From assembly GCA_037176885.1 (NCBI GenBank), contig JAWWNJ010000030.1, positions 1,488,001 through 1,552,000 on the forward strand: a stretch of DNA of 64,000 nucleotides. The letters are read 5' to 3'. How positions within the stretch are numbered: position 1 is the first letter of the stretch; every line of letters begins with the position of its first letter. Origin of the DNA: Favolaschia claudopus (lineage: Eukaryota; Basidiomycota; Agaricomycetes; Agaricales; Mycenaceae). This document shows positions 1-10,445 of this stretch, piece after piece. The position numbers and the translations under genes were made by a program. The notes under the pieces were generated by a model. That model was not told where the DNA came from and searched no databases. It saw nothing but the letters and a program-made list of their open reading frames with translations.

Positions 1-445
1 CTTCAGGACAACCTGTCCCTTTGGAGATTGGGTCTGTTTAATGCTTTTTGTATGAATTCGCACTCAAAATGCTCCTACTAGATATGCCAGCCTGAAGTTT
101 TGGATCATTTCACCGGTGTCACGCACTTGCGTAGGCTACTCTTTCTTGTTTGTTCGTTGCTGCTGCTTGCTCGTTAAGATACATGCCGTGGATTCATCCG
201 CTCGCCATGTGATGTGACGGTCTAGTTTATAAACAGGGTGTTTATAAACCGGTTTAAAAATAGGCCCCCCCAAAATGCCTCAAAGTTCTGGACAGATTTT
301 TGCAAGGCTAAACCCCTTTTTTCTTTTTTTTTTTTTTTCGCTTCAGCTGTCCTTCCTGAGATCATTGGGGGATCCCCCAAATGCGACACTCTCCAACTCA
401 GACTCGTGGCGGTACCGCCCTGCAAGTGCGACACTGTCGGCCAGT
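1..445. other. No gene recognised
   Basis: I see no supported gene. The stretch contains a T-homopolymer-rich tract at about 310-337. Short open frames here run through that tract and lack any recognisable motif. Confidence 0.5.
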
Positions 446-908
446 ATGGCGCGAGTCCGGGGCGTCACCCCCACCAACAATCACCCCAATCACCGCCGGC
501 GTCCACAGATCGCGCCCCCAGCTCCAATAAGCGGGCAGAACAGAATAGAAAGGCTCAGCGCACCTTCAGAGCGCGCCGCCACCAGTTAGTCTCTTCGGCT
601 CTGAGGGTTGACTCGTCTGACCCCATGTAAGGCGTCTCAAGTACCTCGAGTCCCGCTCGCCGCTTCTGGATGCAGCCGTGGCGTCTTCAAACGAGGCCAA
701 TCGCCGCTGGGAAGAGTCTCGGCTACTGCTAGATGACCTCCGAGCTGAAAACGCGGCCCTGCGTGCAGCCGTGCAGCAGGCCCAGCTCCTGCCACGTCCC
801 CACCCTTCGACGGGCGTTTCCCCTATCACCCACTCAGAGGAGCCGGAAAACGATAACTTAGCGGGGGATATCAAACGCCCTCTTTCAGTTGCCACGCAGC
901 ATCATTGA
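446..908 (+). pseudogene. bZIP transcription factor remnant
   Basis: Seen: one frame (526-585) carries a fungal bZIP basic region, KRAEQNRKAQRTFRARR, with the expected Asn and Arg DNA-contact positions. A different frame from about 640 carries a zipper-like helix (YLESRSPLL, then LLLDDLRAENAALRAAV) and stays open to a stop at 906-908. An ATG at 446 opens MARVRG, a common start for such proteins, but in yet another frame. Known: fungal bZIP proteins pair through the zipper and bind DNA through the basic helix. Inference: this was a small bZIP gene now broken by at least one indel. A very short intron between the basic region and zipper (about 53 bases, GT at 587) could explain one frame change but gives irregular spacing. 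No intact product is expected. Confidence 0.5.
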
Positions 909-1251
909 GCTAGGGCTAAAGCTGTATTTGAGCATTGCTGGTGATTGAGGGTTATAATCATATAAAGAAACTTTTCTTCAATGCTTGAAGACGGCTAGGC
1001 TCGAGTCCAGCCCGTCTATCGAGGTTTTTACATTGGGGAGTTTGTCGATAGACAGGCTGGTCGATCTGATTTTGAATTCCGATGACGCGCAAGACTGATA
1101 TGGTATCTGTGTTAGCATGGTCCGTTCTCTGCTGTCCTCTCGAAAATTAGCGAAAAGCGAAAGAAAGTACAGTATATAGTAGGGCTCGATGGTGATCAAC
1201 TTTGATTTTTTTGATCTGCGGCTCGCAAATGTATGCTAATACTTCCAGATT
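909..1251. other. No gene recognised
   Basis: Nothing supportable was seen in this AT-rich interval between the bZIP and pogo remnants. Confidence 0.5.
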
Positions 1252-1806
1252 TTATACAGCAGCATATACAAAGGTGATATAGAGTACAATAATGGGGGCT
1301 CTTCGTTTAATTAGTACAACGATTAAACAAGTGTCACAATTCGGGCTCCTTGGTGAGCGGATGTCACACGTCACCTTCGTCCACCTCTCAGCAGCCGCAG
1401 TGTGCTGCCGCTTCATCTCGGCCCACTCGCGCTCAATCTCTGCTCGCTGCTCCTTCCGCCGCTCTCGCTCGATTCGCTTCTTCTCTTTCCCCGCCTCCTT
1501 CGCTTCGTGCGCGCTGGGTGTCGAGGGGCTTGCTCCAAAAAAAAAGGTACTGAGTGTGTCGTGGTGCCTGTCAAGAAAAGTGAAGACCCATTTTTTTCCA
1601 ACAGGCTCGTAGTCGGCTCCGTGCAGGGCCTGGAGTGCCGCGTTTGCGTACTGCTCTATCTGTCGATGCAGCAGTGGAAAGCCTCGATCCGCGGACTCGC
1701 GCATGAACCTGACGAGTGCCCATTCCGTGACCATTGGGACCTTTTGCTTCTTTTGATTCGCTTCTCGAATGCTTTGACCACCTTGTACACGTCGGGATAG
1801 TGTCAT
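1252..1806 (-). pseudogene. pogo/Tc1-type transposase with deleted catalytic core
   Basis: Seen: a 184-residue open frame. Residues 12-85 resemble the CENP-B/Tc5-type helix-turn-helix DNA-binding domain of fungal pogo transposases (IREANQKKQKVPMVTEWAL, then VGKKWVFTFLDRHHDTLSTF). From about residue 95 it passes directly into a charged coiled-coil tail (KEKKRIERERRKEQRAEIER, then EWAEMKRQH), which resembles the extreme C-terminus of the same transposases. The DDE catalytic domain expected between them, roughly 200 residues, is absent. Inference: an internal deletion fused the DNA-binding head to the tail in frame. It could be a decayed MITE remnant or could still make a DNA-binding protein. 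The last 30 or so residues run into non-coding sequence. Confidence 0.6.
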
Positions 1807-1814
1807 GTATGGAA

Positions 1815-1995
1815 TATTGCACTGTGCGAATGAAATTCAAAACAATAATGAGGAATTTTAAGATTCCTGATGTTTTGTCATGAACCACATCATGAAATTC
1901 AAGATGCCTTTCACAATGCTCAGAAACTTTTTACAATAGTTGTTGAGCATATAAATTCATGACAAAACATCATGAATTTCATCATGCAAGACTGT
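1815..1995. repeat. AT-rich segment with inverted CATGAAATTCATGA motifs
   Basis: The motif ATCATGAAATTCA and its complement recur several times in both orientations. A similar segment lies at 5665-5850. No transposase or clear boundary was seen. Confidence 0.45.
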
Positions 1996-2262
1996 CGAAT
2001 TTTTGCCAAGTCCACTAGCCAGGTTGTCTCTACCCCTCCGTAACGCTCAGTAGTCGGATTCACTCGATGTAGCGGCATACTTATATGCTGTAACAAGGCA
2101 TTACTAATAAATTCATCTTGGCTGACTTGGATGTAAGCACCCGGTTGCCTTTGTCCTTAGAGCAGCCTGAGGTCATGAGGATTTGAAAGGCATGTGATTT
2201 TAGTCCATACATGTCGCTAGCATATCTCGTTGACTGAGCTATTGACTTAACCGATTTTTATG

Positions 2263-2308
2263 GTGCGCGTCACTTAGTCACCGCCTCTCCGTGACAACGC
2301 TACTTCAA
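2263..2308. repeat. Solitary terminal repeat of the TGGTGCGCGTCAC MITE family
   Basis: About 45 bases, beginning TATGGTGCGCGTCACTTAG, match the outer end of the complete element at 63385-63809. No partner end was found nearby, so this is a broken copy. Confidence 0.6.
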
Positions 2309-2414
2309 TTAATTCATAATTTAGAGTGTTACAACACGCCGTGTGCATAACCTGGTACAGCCACTCGGACGCGTTCGGCAAGCGGCCGAAGACACGATAG
2401 ACCACGTAGGATAT

Positions 2415-3641
2415 GCGTCACGCCGATCCGGCACCTGGTTATGTAAGCCAAAACATCACGTCAACAAAATGCTTATAAGTCTGGCCACAACACCATATTG
2501 ACAAATGTAAGACCACCAAACTGTAGCTAATAGGCATATCTATGATTCGATGGAGCAGATTTAGCCAATATTTCCTTGTTGAAAAGATGTAAGGTGATCT
2601 TTCCGAAAGAGGCAACCCATTATGAAAAGCTTCCAGACTCATTTTCGACGCGTTTGAGCGCATCTTGCGAAAAATAAGGCGGAGATTTGGCGGATTATGT
2701 AAGCTTACGTACACACTACACGTGAGATATCCGGCGCCGAGTTTAACGCTAGGAAGGTGTAGTCTAGTGTTTACCGCGGGGGTCTGACCGTGTACCTGAA
2801 GTATTATGTAATATCATGTAAGCAGAGTTCGAGTCGCGTCGATCTCCTCCCAAAAACGCGATTTCTGTGAAGTTTTGGTGGGAGACTCACTTCATGTAAT
2901 CCAAACTATGATTCTGTCCCCTCAGAATCTTTAAAAGGGTGTCGCGAGGTATTGCGCACAATACGCGCGTGTTCGGCCTTGGGCTTTCGGCCGAAACGGA
3001 TCCGACGGCGCAAGAAGACGCTAAGAACTTGCGTTTCACTGAACCGTGCTATAGAGATCCTAAAAATTGTTTCTAAACACTATCTCAATCCTCTTTAGAG
3101 TATATAACCTTGGAATTATGCTTGTATTGGGAAGAGGGAAGCGTTCAAACGAAATTCGGAAATTGCCGGCTTACATGATATTAGATAATACTCCGGCTAC
3201 ACGATCGGACCCCCGCGGTAAGGAACAGACTCTATGTAGCGAGGGCACCGAGCTTGCCACATAGAGCGTCTGTCTAGGAGAGACTAAGGAAGGTGTGATT
3301 GCCTCATAATGAGCTAGCAAAGCGTTATGCTCTGTTGGTTCATAAACATCCAATGTATTTCCATGAACTTAACACAAACAGAATTCAGACACGGAATTTA
3401 GGGTCAGATGTGTATTGACATTCACATATTTGAATGGTCAGCACAAGAAAGTGGCTCCAGGGCCTCAAGCCTGGTACTTGAAAGGCCTCTTGAGTCAGTA
3501 GATCTGCCAAAAAAAATTCTCTGAGGTTCCGAAGTACTCAAAATCGCAAAGAGAACAAGTTTATTTCTTGAACTTCCAAGATTTGGCGGGTGGCTGTGCT
3601 TAACGTAATGATTATATAAGGGTACCGGATCGGCGTGACGC
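2415..3641. mobile_element. Non-autonomous TIR element, about 1.2 kb
   Basis: The left end GCGTCACGCCGATCCGG is mirrored at the right end by CCGGATCGGCGTGACGC. The bases just outside are TAT on the left and CTAT on the right, so a TA-type duplication is possible but not clean. No transposase frame was seen inside. Bases 3222-3280 match 61694-61760 in inverted orientation. Confidence 0.6.
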
Positions 3642-4032
3642 CTATCTTACATTGATATACTGTGACTGTGACATCAATCCAGTGCTTTAGGCTTCTTAAA
3701 GTTCTAAAACCGGTGGACTTGATGGCCTGGAAGGCCGCCTGATCAATATCAGCTAGCCGCGTTTTCGTTTTCGATTTTCGTTCATACCGCTAACGTATGA
3801 CACCCAACTCTAGACTAGAAGCTGGTCGGAACCCGGTGCATGACAACAGCAAACGTTGGGGAGCGAATTCGAAGGAGGGTGGAGAAGGTGGACAACCAGG
3901 TGCTGTCCTCCGTAAGGAGGTGAGCAGCCCAGGTAGACTGGAAGGAGATGCGAATGTCACCATTTCGATATTTGGCAACTGCACGGACAAATGGTGTCTC
4001 GTCATACTCGCAGTAGCGAGGGTATTCATCGA
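3642..4032. other. No gene recognised
   Basis: Nothing supportable seen. The stretch forms the 3' flank of the minus-strand gene that follows. Confidence 0.4.
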
Positions 4033-5271
4033 TTATTGCGTTAAGCTGCTGCTGAATAGCTTGGTGTGTCTCGTTGACGAAGGCCTTGTACCGGCGGTCT
4101 TTCGTGGTGAGCGTGATGTCACGAGAGGTGTCACGCGGAACACGGGATGGGGCCAGTGACGTGGCAGTGGGTAGGATTTCTGTGAGGATACGCCAGATGA
4201 AGAGGTAGGATTTATGGGAGCTGGTGAAATAGAGTCTATCTTGGATGACAGTGTGTCGAGTTTGGTAACAATGGACGAGATGCTAGCAGTGGTGTCGGAG
4301 TGGAGGTTCTGGCTGAGCAAAAGGGTCGCTATCAGAGTGCGGATGTTTTTCAAGTCTGCTAGGGGAACAGAACATGTTTTGGCTGAGGTAGACTTCGGGA
4401 GTGGGATGCTATGAATGGCTTTGTGGAGGTCTTCGAGGGAAGGCGAGCGTGCTGCCTGTGGTAGTGATTGTGGTACTTAACGGATCAGGAGGCATCCTCT
4501 CGATGATGTAGGCAACGCGTCGATCTGTTGGTGGGACATCGTCCTCCCTGGCATCGTCGAGGTAAATGAGCTCGTCAACAAAAATCCCGCCTTTGCGCTT
4601 CTTACTACCAGCAGTGACCCGAATGCGCAGTTCGGACTCCGAATCTGAACAAAGGTCAATGGGCTCGCTGGTAGCACCAGAAGGGCGTTTGCGGGGACGC
4701 ATTGGCTGCTTTCCCTTGCGCTTCCGTTTGCGCTCCCGGTCATCAGGAGAATCCGAGTCATCTAACAGAATATTAGCGAGTTTGAACGTCGCGCAAATGA
4801 ACGTTTCATACCATCATCGGAAGACGCTCCGCCTCAAAGATGAGTAGAAGGTCCATGTTTAACTGTTATATGTGAGACGATGCAAAAACTCCAGCTGTGG
4901 AACAAAACTCACCATAGGTTTTCGTAGAGCTGAGCTTGCGCCAACGGTACATCCGCAAACAAAAAAGTGCGAAAGCTAAAGCCACCACGCCGAAAAGGTT
5001 GGCATGGTAAACGAGAAGGAGGATAACCATGCAGGCTGACCGAATAATTAGCCAAGGCAGTCATCAGAGATGCAAGAACTGCAGACTCTGTTATTGGCTT
5101 CGAATACCCCGGTTGCCGTCGGAGCCTGTCTATCCTCATATTCGAGATGTGGCCGCGACCGTACACGAGCCGCTCGAGGTTGAATACAGACCGCATGTTG
5201 ATGTTTGCGGGGTTATGAATTGTCCTTGAAAAAGATGAGACTGCCCGGTGGACGGTGGAAGCTTCTTGCAC
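4033..5271 (-). CDS. Unrecognised multi-exon gene, possibly degraded
   Basis: Three coding-like blocks follow each other on the minus strand. The first (5271-4913) contains NLERLVYGRGHISNMRIDRL and ends near YENLW at a GTGAGT donor. The second (4761 to about 4480) starts after a TGTTAG acceptor with acidic then basic residues (DSDSPDDRERKRKRKGK), resembling a nuclear-localisation stretch, then GGIFVDELIYLDDAREDDV. The third (about 4440-4033) contains KNIRTLIATLLLSQNLHSDT and a Ser/Thr-rich helix that may be coiled coil. I do not recognise the family. The join between blocks two and three needs an intron of about 26 bases or an indel, which suggests decay. The start is not determined and exon limits are approximate. 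Confidence 0.4.
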
Positions 5272-5664
5272 ACTGTAGATTTCGCCAGAGCTCAGACCAA
5301 GCCCAGTTCGACGAGGAGAAGAAGCGCAGAAGTCCTAGGAAAGTCGTTGCATCCTCATATCCTTTACATAGAGAATTTCGAGCTCAGGGTCCTCTTACTC
5401 CTTACAGACCTCTCCGTGCTCAAACTTGGCTGAAACAATTCCGCTGGCCGCGCTTATTCGCAATTTATGCTGCACAGAGATGCCGGCTATTAGGTAGAAT
5501 TTTTGCGGACAGAAATCGCAGCGATCTTGGTTGCAATGGCTATCAGTGTGGTTGAAAGCGCTCCAGTATTCCAGGAAGGGTATTTAGAAGGTATGGATGC
5601 GGCTGCAGCGCAGCAAATAGAGACATTCGCGCCAGGATGGTCGCGGAAACAACACTGTGCAGTC
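5272..5664. other. No separate gene recognised
   Basis: Possible upstream part or promoter of the 4033-5271 gene. No initiator or core promoter could be fixed. Confidence 0.3.
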
Positions 5665-5850
5665 AAAGTATCATGAAATTCCTCATGTTTTTCACGACGA
5701 TTCATTAGAAAGTTCATGAGGAATTGTCACGAAATTCATGATGCACTCTTGAAATTCACGACACTGCATCGTGAAATTCATTACGGTTATGGGAACATTC
5801 ATGACGTTATTTTCGTGACGTTTTGTTGTGGATTCATAACGATAACATCA
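5665..5850. repeat. AT-rich segment with inverted CATGAAATTCATGA motifs
   Basis: Second occurrence of the motif cluster seen at 1815-1995, with repeated CGTGAAATTCA, ATGAAATTC and complements. It looks like MITE interior sequence without clear ends. Confidence 0.45.
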
Positions 5851-5972
5851 TGATTTTTGGCGGTGAAAAGGAGCAAAATGTGAGAGAAATATCTAACCAC
5901 TAGACAGAGTCGAACGCGTGACCTCAGCTTGTGACTACGAACTGAAGCCAGGTGCATACATCCGAGTCAAGA

Positions 5973-6278
5973 CAGTGTTGGCACTGACCCGGTATATACT
6001 TACCGGTCAGTCAAAGGGGTCAGGTCAACTGTCAATCTATTGACCGATTCGTCAATGACCCCTAGCTGGCTGGCGGTGACAGGTCAGTCACTCCCTGTGA
6101 CAACCGTGATGTTTCGGGAAGTTCGGACTTGAACGTCCGAGCTGTCAAAGACTGTCAAACGCCTCCATGCACATGACATCGGACCTGTCAATGACCGGGT
6201 CATTGACCCCGTCAATACATTGACAGGTCAAAGTTATTGACGATTATTGACCTCCATTGACTGACCCTGCCAACACTG
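5973..6278. mobile_element. hAT-type MITE, 306 bp, with 8-bp target duplication
   Basis: The ends CAGTGTTGGCA and TGCCAACACTG are inverted repeats. The flanks are AGTCAAGA (5965-5972) and AGCCAAGA (6279-6286), matching at 7 of 8 bases. TIRs of this form with an 8-bp duplication are the hAT signature. The interior repeats TGACC and GGTCA many times in both orientations. No coding capacity. Confidence 0.8.
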
Positions 6279-6286
6279 AGCCAAGA

Positions 6287-6760
6287 TGGAAAAATCGGTC
6301 ATACCGAGGCTTTTCTGGGTGCCGAAAACGCGTTTTCCCGGCCGAGGGATTTCCCCTTGGGGAAGGGTAAAACAATGACCCACCGTGGGAACCTGGACCG
6401 TTTTGCCATCACCCTCGGAATGGAGAAGTTCCCAATCGGTCTGGCGACCGATTTGCCATCACCCTTGGAATGGCGGGGTTGCTCGGGCTCGCCTAACCAC
6501 TGTCATCTTCATCGTCCGTCAACCAGGGATCTGGCTCATCCTCACATGTGGGGGAGTGCCGGTTTCGCCATGGGGGCGGCCCGTCTTCGTGAACGCCCCC
6601 AGACGTCTCAAGAAATCAGGCTAGGGCATGCCATTAAGCTTCATCAGCTTGGCGGCTTGACAGGGTTGATATGGCGTGATCGTTTAGGGACCACAAGCGC
6701 AGAAATCTTTACTCGCTCCACTGTCATAACGTCAACCTTCCAACATGTCTTAGGCGGCCA
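6287..6760. other. No gene recognised
   Basis: A 171-codon open frame crosses this stretch but has no family motif or codon structure that supports it. Confidence 0.4.
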
Positions 6761-7077
6761 GGCCCTGTTCGGGAACCCAATTTGCGTACAGCTAGGCTCC
6801 CACACAGCTAACTGTCACACTGAGTCACGGCATCACCACTTTGCCATGTCTTCCTCATCGCTCAATTTGTAGCACGTCGTTGACAATGACGAGCTTAGTA
6901 TCTCAGCTACTACTCGGTATTTTGATGGTTATATGAAAAAAATCTGCAATTTGCGGCGGGAAGTGGGCGGGGAGGCAGGATTGGGGCGTGAGAACTATGA
7001 CGGTGTGACTGGCATACCTGCCTTATGTGGTATCATGGAGCCCTTACATCTAGCAAATTGGGTTCCCGAACAGGGCC
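6761..7077. mobile_element. MITE with GGCCCTGTTCGGGAAC terminal repeats
   Basis: The ends GGCCCTGTTCGGGAACCC and its complement bound 317 bp, and matching continues to about 25 bp. No convincing target duplication was found; TTAGGC occurs on both sides but is offset by five bases on the left. Superfamily unassigned. Confidence 0.6.
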
Positions 7078-7219
7078 TTAGGCTTTCACTAATTGGGAAT
7101 TGTCTTTTTGGGAAGTATACGAAAAAAAAGAAACAGTAAGTGGGTGGTGCGTCTTCACAAGCCACCAGATGTGGCATTGACCTGCATCCACTCTTGAGTA
7201 TCTTTGGAGACGTCACGTC

Positions 7220-8150
7220 TGAGAGATCTGCTGTCCTGTGGTCAGGGATTGAAGCGTGGGTGTAGGACTGCCTCGCTTTGTTGAGCTCGAGAGTGTGACG
7301 TTGAACTTATCAGCCCACATTAACGATGCGCAAACTAAAGATCGAGGTCTTACCGAACTATCAAGCTCTATTGATTGTTCATCAAACTGGGTCAAGTAGT
7401 ATTGACCCAAGCTATCAAGAATCTTGCAGTGCGCCAGGATATGCAGGACCAGCACTGTTGAGTAAAGGTGACCCTGAGCAACAAATGACCTCGTGAACAC
7501 TGGGGAAGCATTGAGCAAGGCTAAATCTTGAGAATCTAGGATATGATAAACGCGCACAAATGGACTGGCTATCTATGCAGTATGACACAAGTGCAAGCAG
7601 GTTAACTGCGAGAATCATAGCAGACGTTGACAATGTATTCAGGATGAGGAGGTGAATGATTCTGCCTCTGATAAGAGAAAATAATCCACTCCATGGTGAA
7701 GTCGCTTACCGTTGAACGGAGTGCAAGGTTGTGTCGATGGCACAGAGCGACCACAGTGAGACCATAGCAATCTGGAGATCAGCTGCGACTGACATCGACA
7801 AGCTCCAGCTGTCTTCAGTGAGAATGGGTCAAGCCTCGAAGTATCGAACATACACCATCTGTGAACTGTTTGACACAATCAGGACGAAAATAATCAAACC
7901 CACCAGTGCGGACCGGAATTGAGCAGGTAATAGTACACATATCGCGATAGCGAGAGACAGCTAGACAAGGAAGCGAGTATGCGGTTTTGGAAATGGCAAG
8001 AATATAACTGTAGCCCACATGCATCCAAAGAGTTGGAACCAAAAAAAATGGACCACTTTGGCCGTATATCGACTCAGGGAGGCCATCCTCCAAGCACGAT
8101 ACTGTAGAGACGGCCGTTTGGCTTGTGATGAGATTGGAGTGAGACACGTA
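7220..8150 (-). pseudogene. Remnant of a multi-membrane-span fungal protein (DUF6534-like)
   Basis: Seen: successive hydrophobic segments on the minus strand in shifting frames, including SVAADLQIAMVSLWSL (about 7790-7740) and HLLILNTLSTSAMILAVNLL (about 7660-7590), plus a hydrophobic block near 8050. Known: DUF6534-type basidiomycete membrane proteins carry seven such segments, the last ones following an Asn-Thr-Gly/Leu pattern similar to this. Inference: a decayed copy or a gene with several unresolved short introns. The family call is tentative. No start codon could be assigned. Confidence 0.3.
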
Positions 8151-8300
8151 CAACCAGAAAGCCCCGCATGAGTAGCCCAGAGCTTACATCCGACCAGAGC
8201 AAGGCTGGGACCCAAACATTGGGTGCTTGATACTGACAAGCACCATAAAGGCCAACTCCGTCGCTGACAAGTACTGCAAAGCATCCCCAGAAGTAAGGTG

Positions 8301-9129
8301 CACTGTGGTTGTAAAACCCCGTGAATTTTACTTAGCCGTTGCGTGAAATTCACTATTCAACGAATTTTCAGCTGAATTCAGATTCACGTGGTTGGAAATT
8401 CAGGTACCTGATTCACGTACTTCCTGTATGCCATGCTGAGCTACGTGAATATCACCTTGTTATTGGGTGAATGAAAGTGCATGAATTTGGCTTGGGATAC
8501 CTGGATTCCAACGACGTGAAATTCACTTGAAAATTGGTTGAATCAAGTCACCTGGAATCGTTGAAAAATTGCAATTTTAGCCGAGGTGGGACTCTCTGAA
8601 ATTCACTCTCAAACTGGGTGAAATTCATGGGGTCAGAGTTGCTCCGAGCAAGGTACATGGTTCCGGTCATCAGTACTGGTTGCGCTCACCCTATCTCAAG
8701 AAATTCAATCTATATAATATAGTGTTCGGTGATTTGTATTGCAACTAAGTAAAGTCATATATTCTAGTAGTCAGTAGTAAAGTACAGATAGTAAAGCAAT
8801 GTATTAGTAGGATAGGATTCCATCGATGTCTGGTCAAAGCAAGATTGGCCCAATTGATTTTTCACGGACTTTCAATCGAATTTTCACGTAGTTTATGAAT
8901 GAATTCTCAGGTAAATGAAGGAGAATTGAAACTATCATTCCGTGAAATTCAATGGAAAACTACGTGAATGAACCCCATGAAACGTTCCATTCACTTAGTC
9001 CAACTAGGTGAATTGAACCCCGTGAAATTCACAAGTTCTGCGTGAAATTCATGGGCTTTTCTGGTGAACTTCAGGTGAAGATTGGGTGAATCAACTGCGT
9101 GAAATTCATGGGGTTTGCGGGCTACAGTG
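8301..9129. mobile_element. TIR element built largely of reiterated GTGAATTTCAC motifs
   Basis: The ends CACTGTGG...ACCCCGTGAATTTTAC and, on the other strand, CACTGTAGC...ACCCCATGAATTTCAC form imperfect TIRs. The interior holds many copies of GTGAAATTCA and related GTGAATT/AATTCAC in both orientations and no coding sequence. A possible 3-bp GTG duplication flanks it. Confidence 0.55.
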
Positions 9130-10310
9130 GTGGTCTCAAGGAGGAACCCCTTGACAGCAGTAAAAGCACTGCAAGAATCTGCGCCGCACATAAGCCAATG
9201 CTTGCGTATATCCTGCAAGGGTCGGTGGTGACCTATAGAAGACAAGTTCTGAAGCTTGCGGGACTCACCAGGACATTGTTTATTGGACTGTAACAGTGTA
9301 TGCGACACGTCCTCCACATGTACACGTGCAAACTTTGTAGTTTATCTGACGTAGGCGGGGGGATAGGGTGGCGCTTCTCGGCGCCCAGGAACGCGGGTAA
9401 ATACTGGTGCTGTGGGCAAATACTGCAGTAATAGTGATGATTATGTAAGGATCAGGCCGTTTTGGGAATTCCGTGATCCTCCGTGCCATCCGAGTTCAAT
9501 TTTCAGTCCAATGCACAGTTCTCCGGTTTTCTCTTGAATTTCTTTGACTTTGTGATGTAAGTATGAACATACAATGAATATCTATCCAACAAAATTGTAG
9601 CAGTAGATGACATTGGACATAGGGCCGGTGATTCCGTGGGTAATTAGAGTGTTGTGTAGATTTTGGGCATGGAACCACGATAGCAAAGGTGGGCTCGACA
9701 AGCTAGAGAGTGTTCGAGAATATCGAAGGTTTTTACAAGAGAAACAGCCTCAGGACATCAACACAAAGCTCGGGGTAAGCAGTTAGCGGTGTTTCAAAAC
9801 TTGCTGGAGTACTGGGCATCAAATCAACTGTGAATGGGGCAGTTAAACCTCTGTTGAGAATCATTTTGAGCTCTTCTTCACCTCCAATTTCGCTCGCACT
9901 GGCCTTCAGCAGTGCGATTCGGTTGAAATGATGAGTTTGATTCGATGTCACATACAGTGACTTGTGTGACTTTTCGCTGTTTGCCGGCCTGAATAAACCA
10001 TTTTGGGATTCACTATTTGGCATCGGCAGGTGCTGAGCCTCCAAAATAATCGAATTGGGCAATTTCGAGCAGTATTGCCGCGAAGCACGTGCCTGGTGGG
10101 TACAAATTATAGACAGCGCGCCGCAGGCGGAGAAAGTTTTATTGAGCATCGTAGCACTCAGATTTCGAGTCCAGAAAACCTCTCAACCCATCCTCTGAAC
10201 TACAGGTGAGATTATTCTCTTCCTCTTTTCCTTCCCTCTTCCTCCTTCCTTTTTGGGATTATTTCATTTTTCTCTTTTGGGATGCCCACAACATCAGTAT
10301 TTGGCCAGGA
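9130..10310. other. No gene recognised
   Basis: The longest open frame, 138 codons at 9733-10149 on the minus strand, shows no known domain. A pyrimidine-rich tract at about 10210-10260 is noted. Confidence 0.4.
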
Positions 10311-10327
10311 ACGCTAACTACTTATTA

Positions 10328-10445
10328 CTAATTGAGGAGCTTGCTCCCCTTTTGTCCGAGGTGTTCTCCAAAAGCGTATGGCTGTGCTGATGTCGGTATC
10401 CCACGGGGGCACCATCATAGAATGATGGTGTGCCCGTGGGAGATC
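10328..10445. repeat. Hairpin-bearing repeat end (GGAGCTTGCTCC)
   Basis: GGAGCTTGCTCC is followed by CCTTTTGTCCGAGGTGTTC, then by inverted CCACGGG...CCCGTGG around an ATCATAGAATGATGGTG core. Related hairpins sit at 25403-25500, 43716-43735 and 62463-62490. It lies at the truncated 3' edge of the Tnp2 gene. Confidence 0.5.

Noticed and set aside
5895..5945. tRNA-like B box (GCGTTCGACTC on the minus strand) suggesting a SINE
   Set aside because: Only the B-box half is reasonable. The A box is poor and no second copy or poly(A)/T tail was found.
6357..6872. 171-codon open frame on the + strand
   Set aside because: No domain, no intron pattern, and it overlaps the left end of the MITE at 6761. 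Low-complexity duplication (GACCGTTTTGCCATCACCC-like twice) explains part of it.
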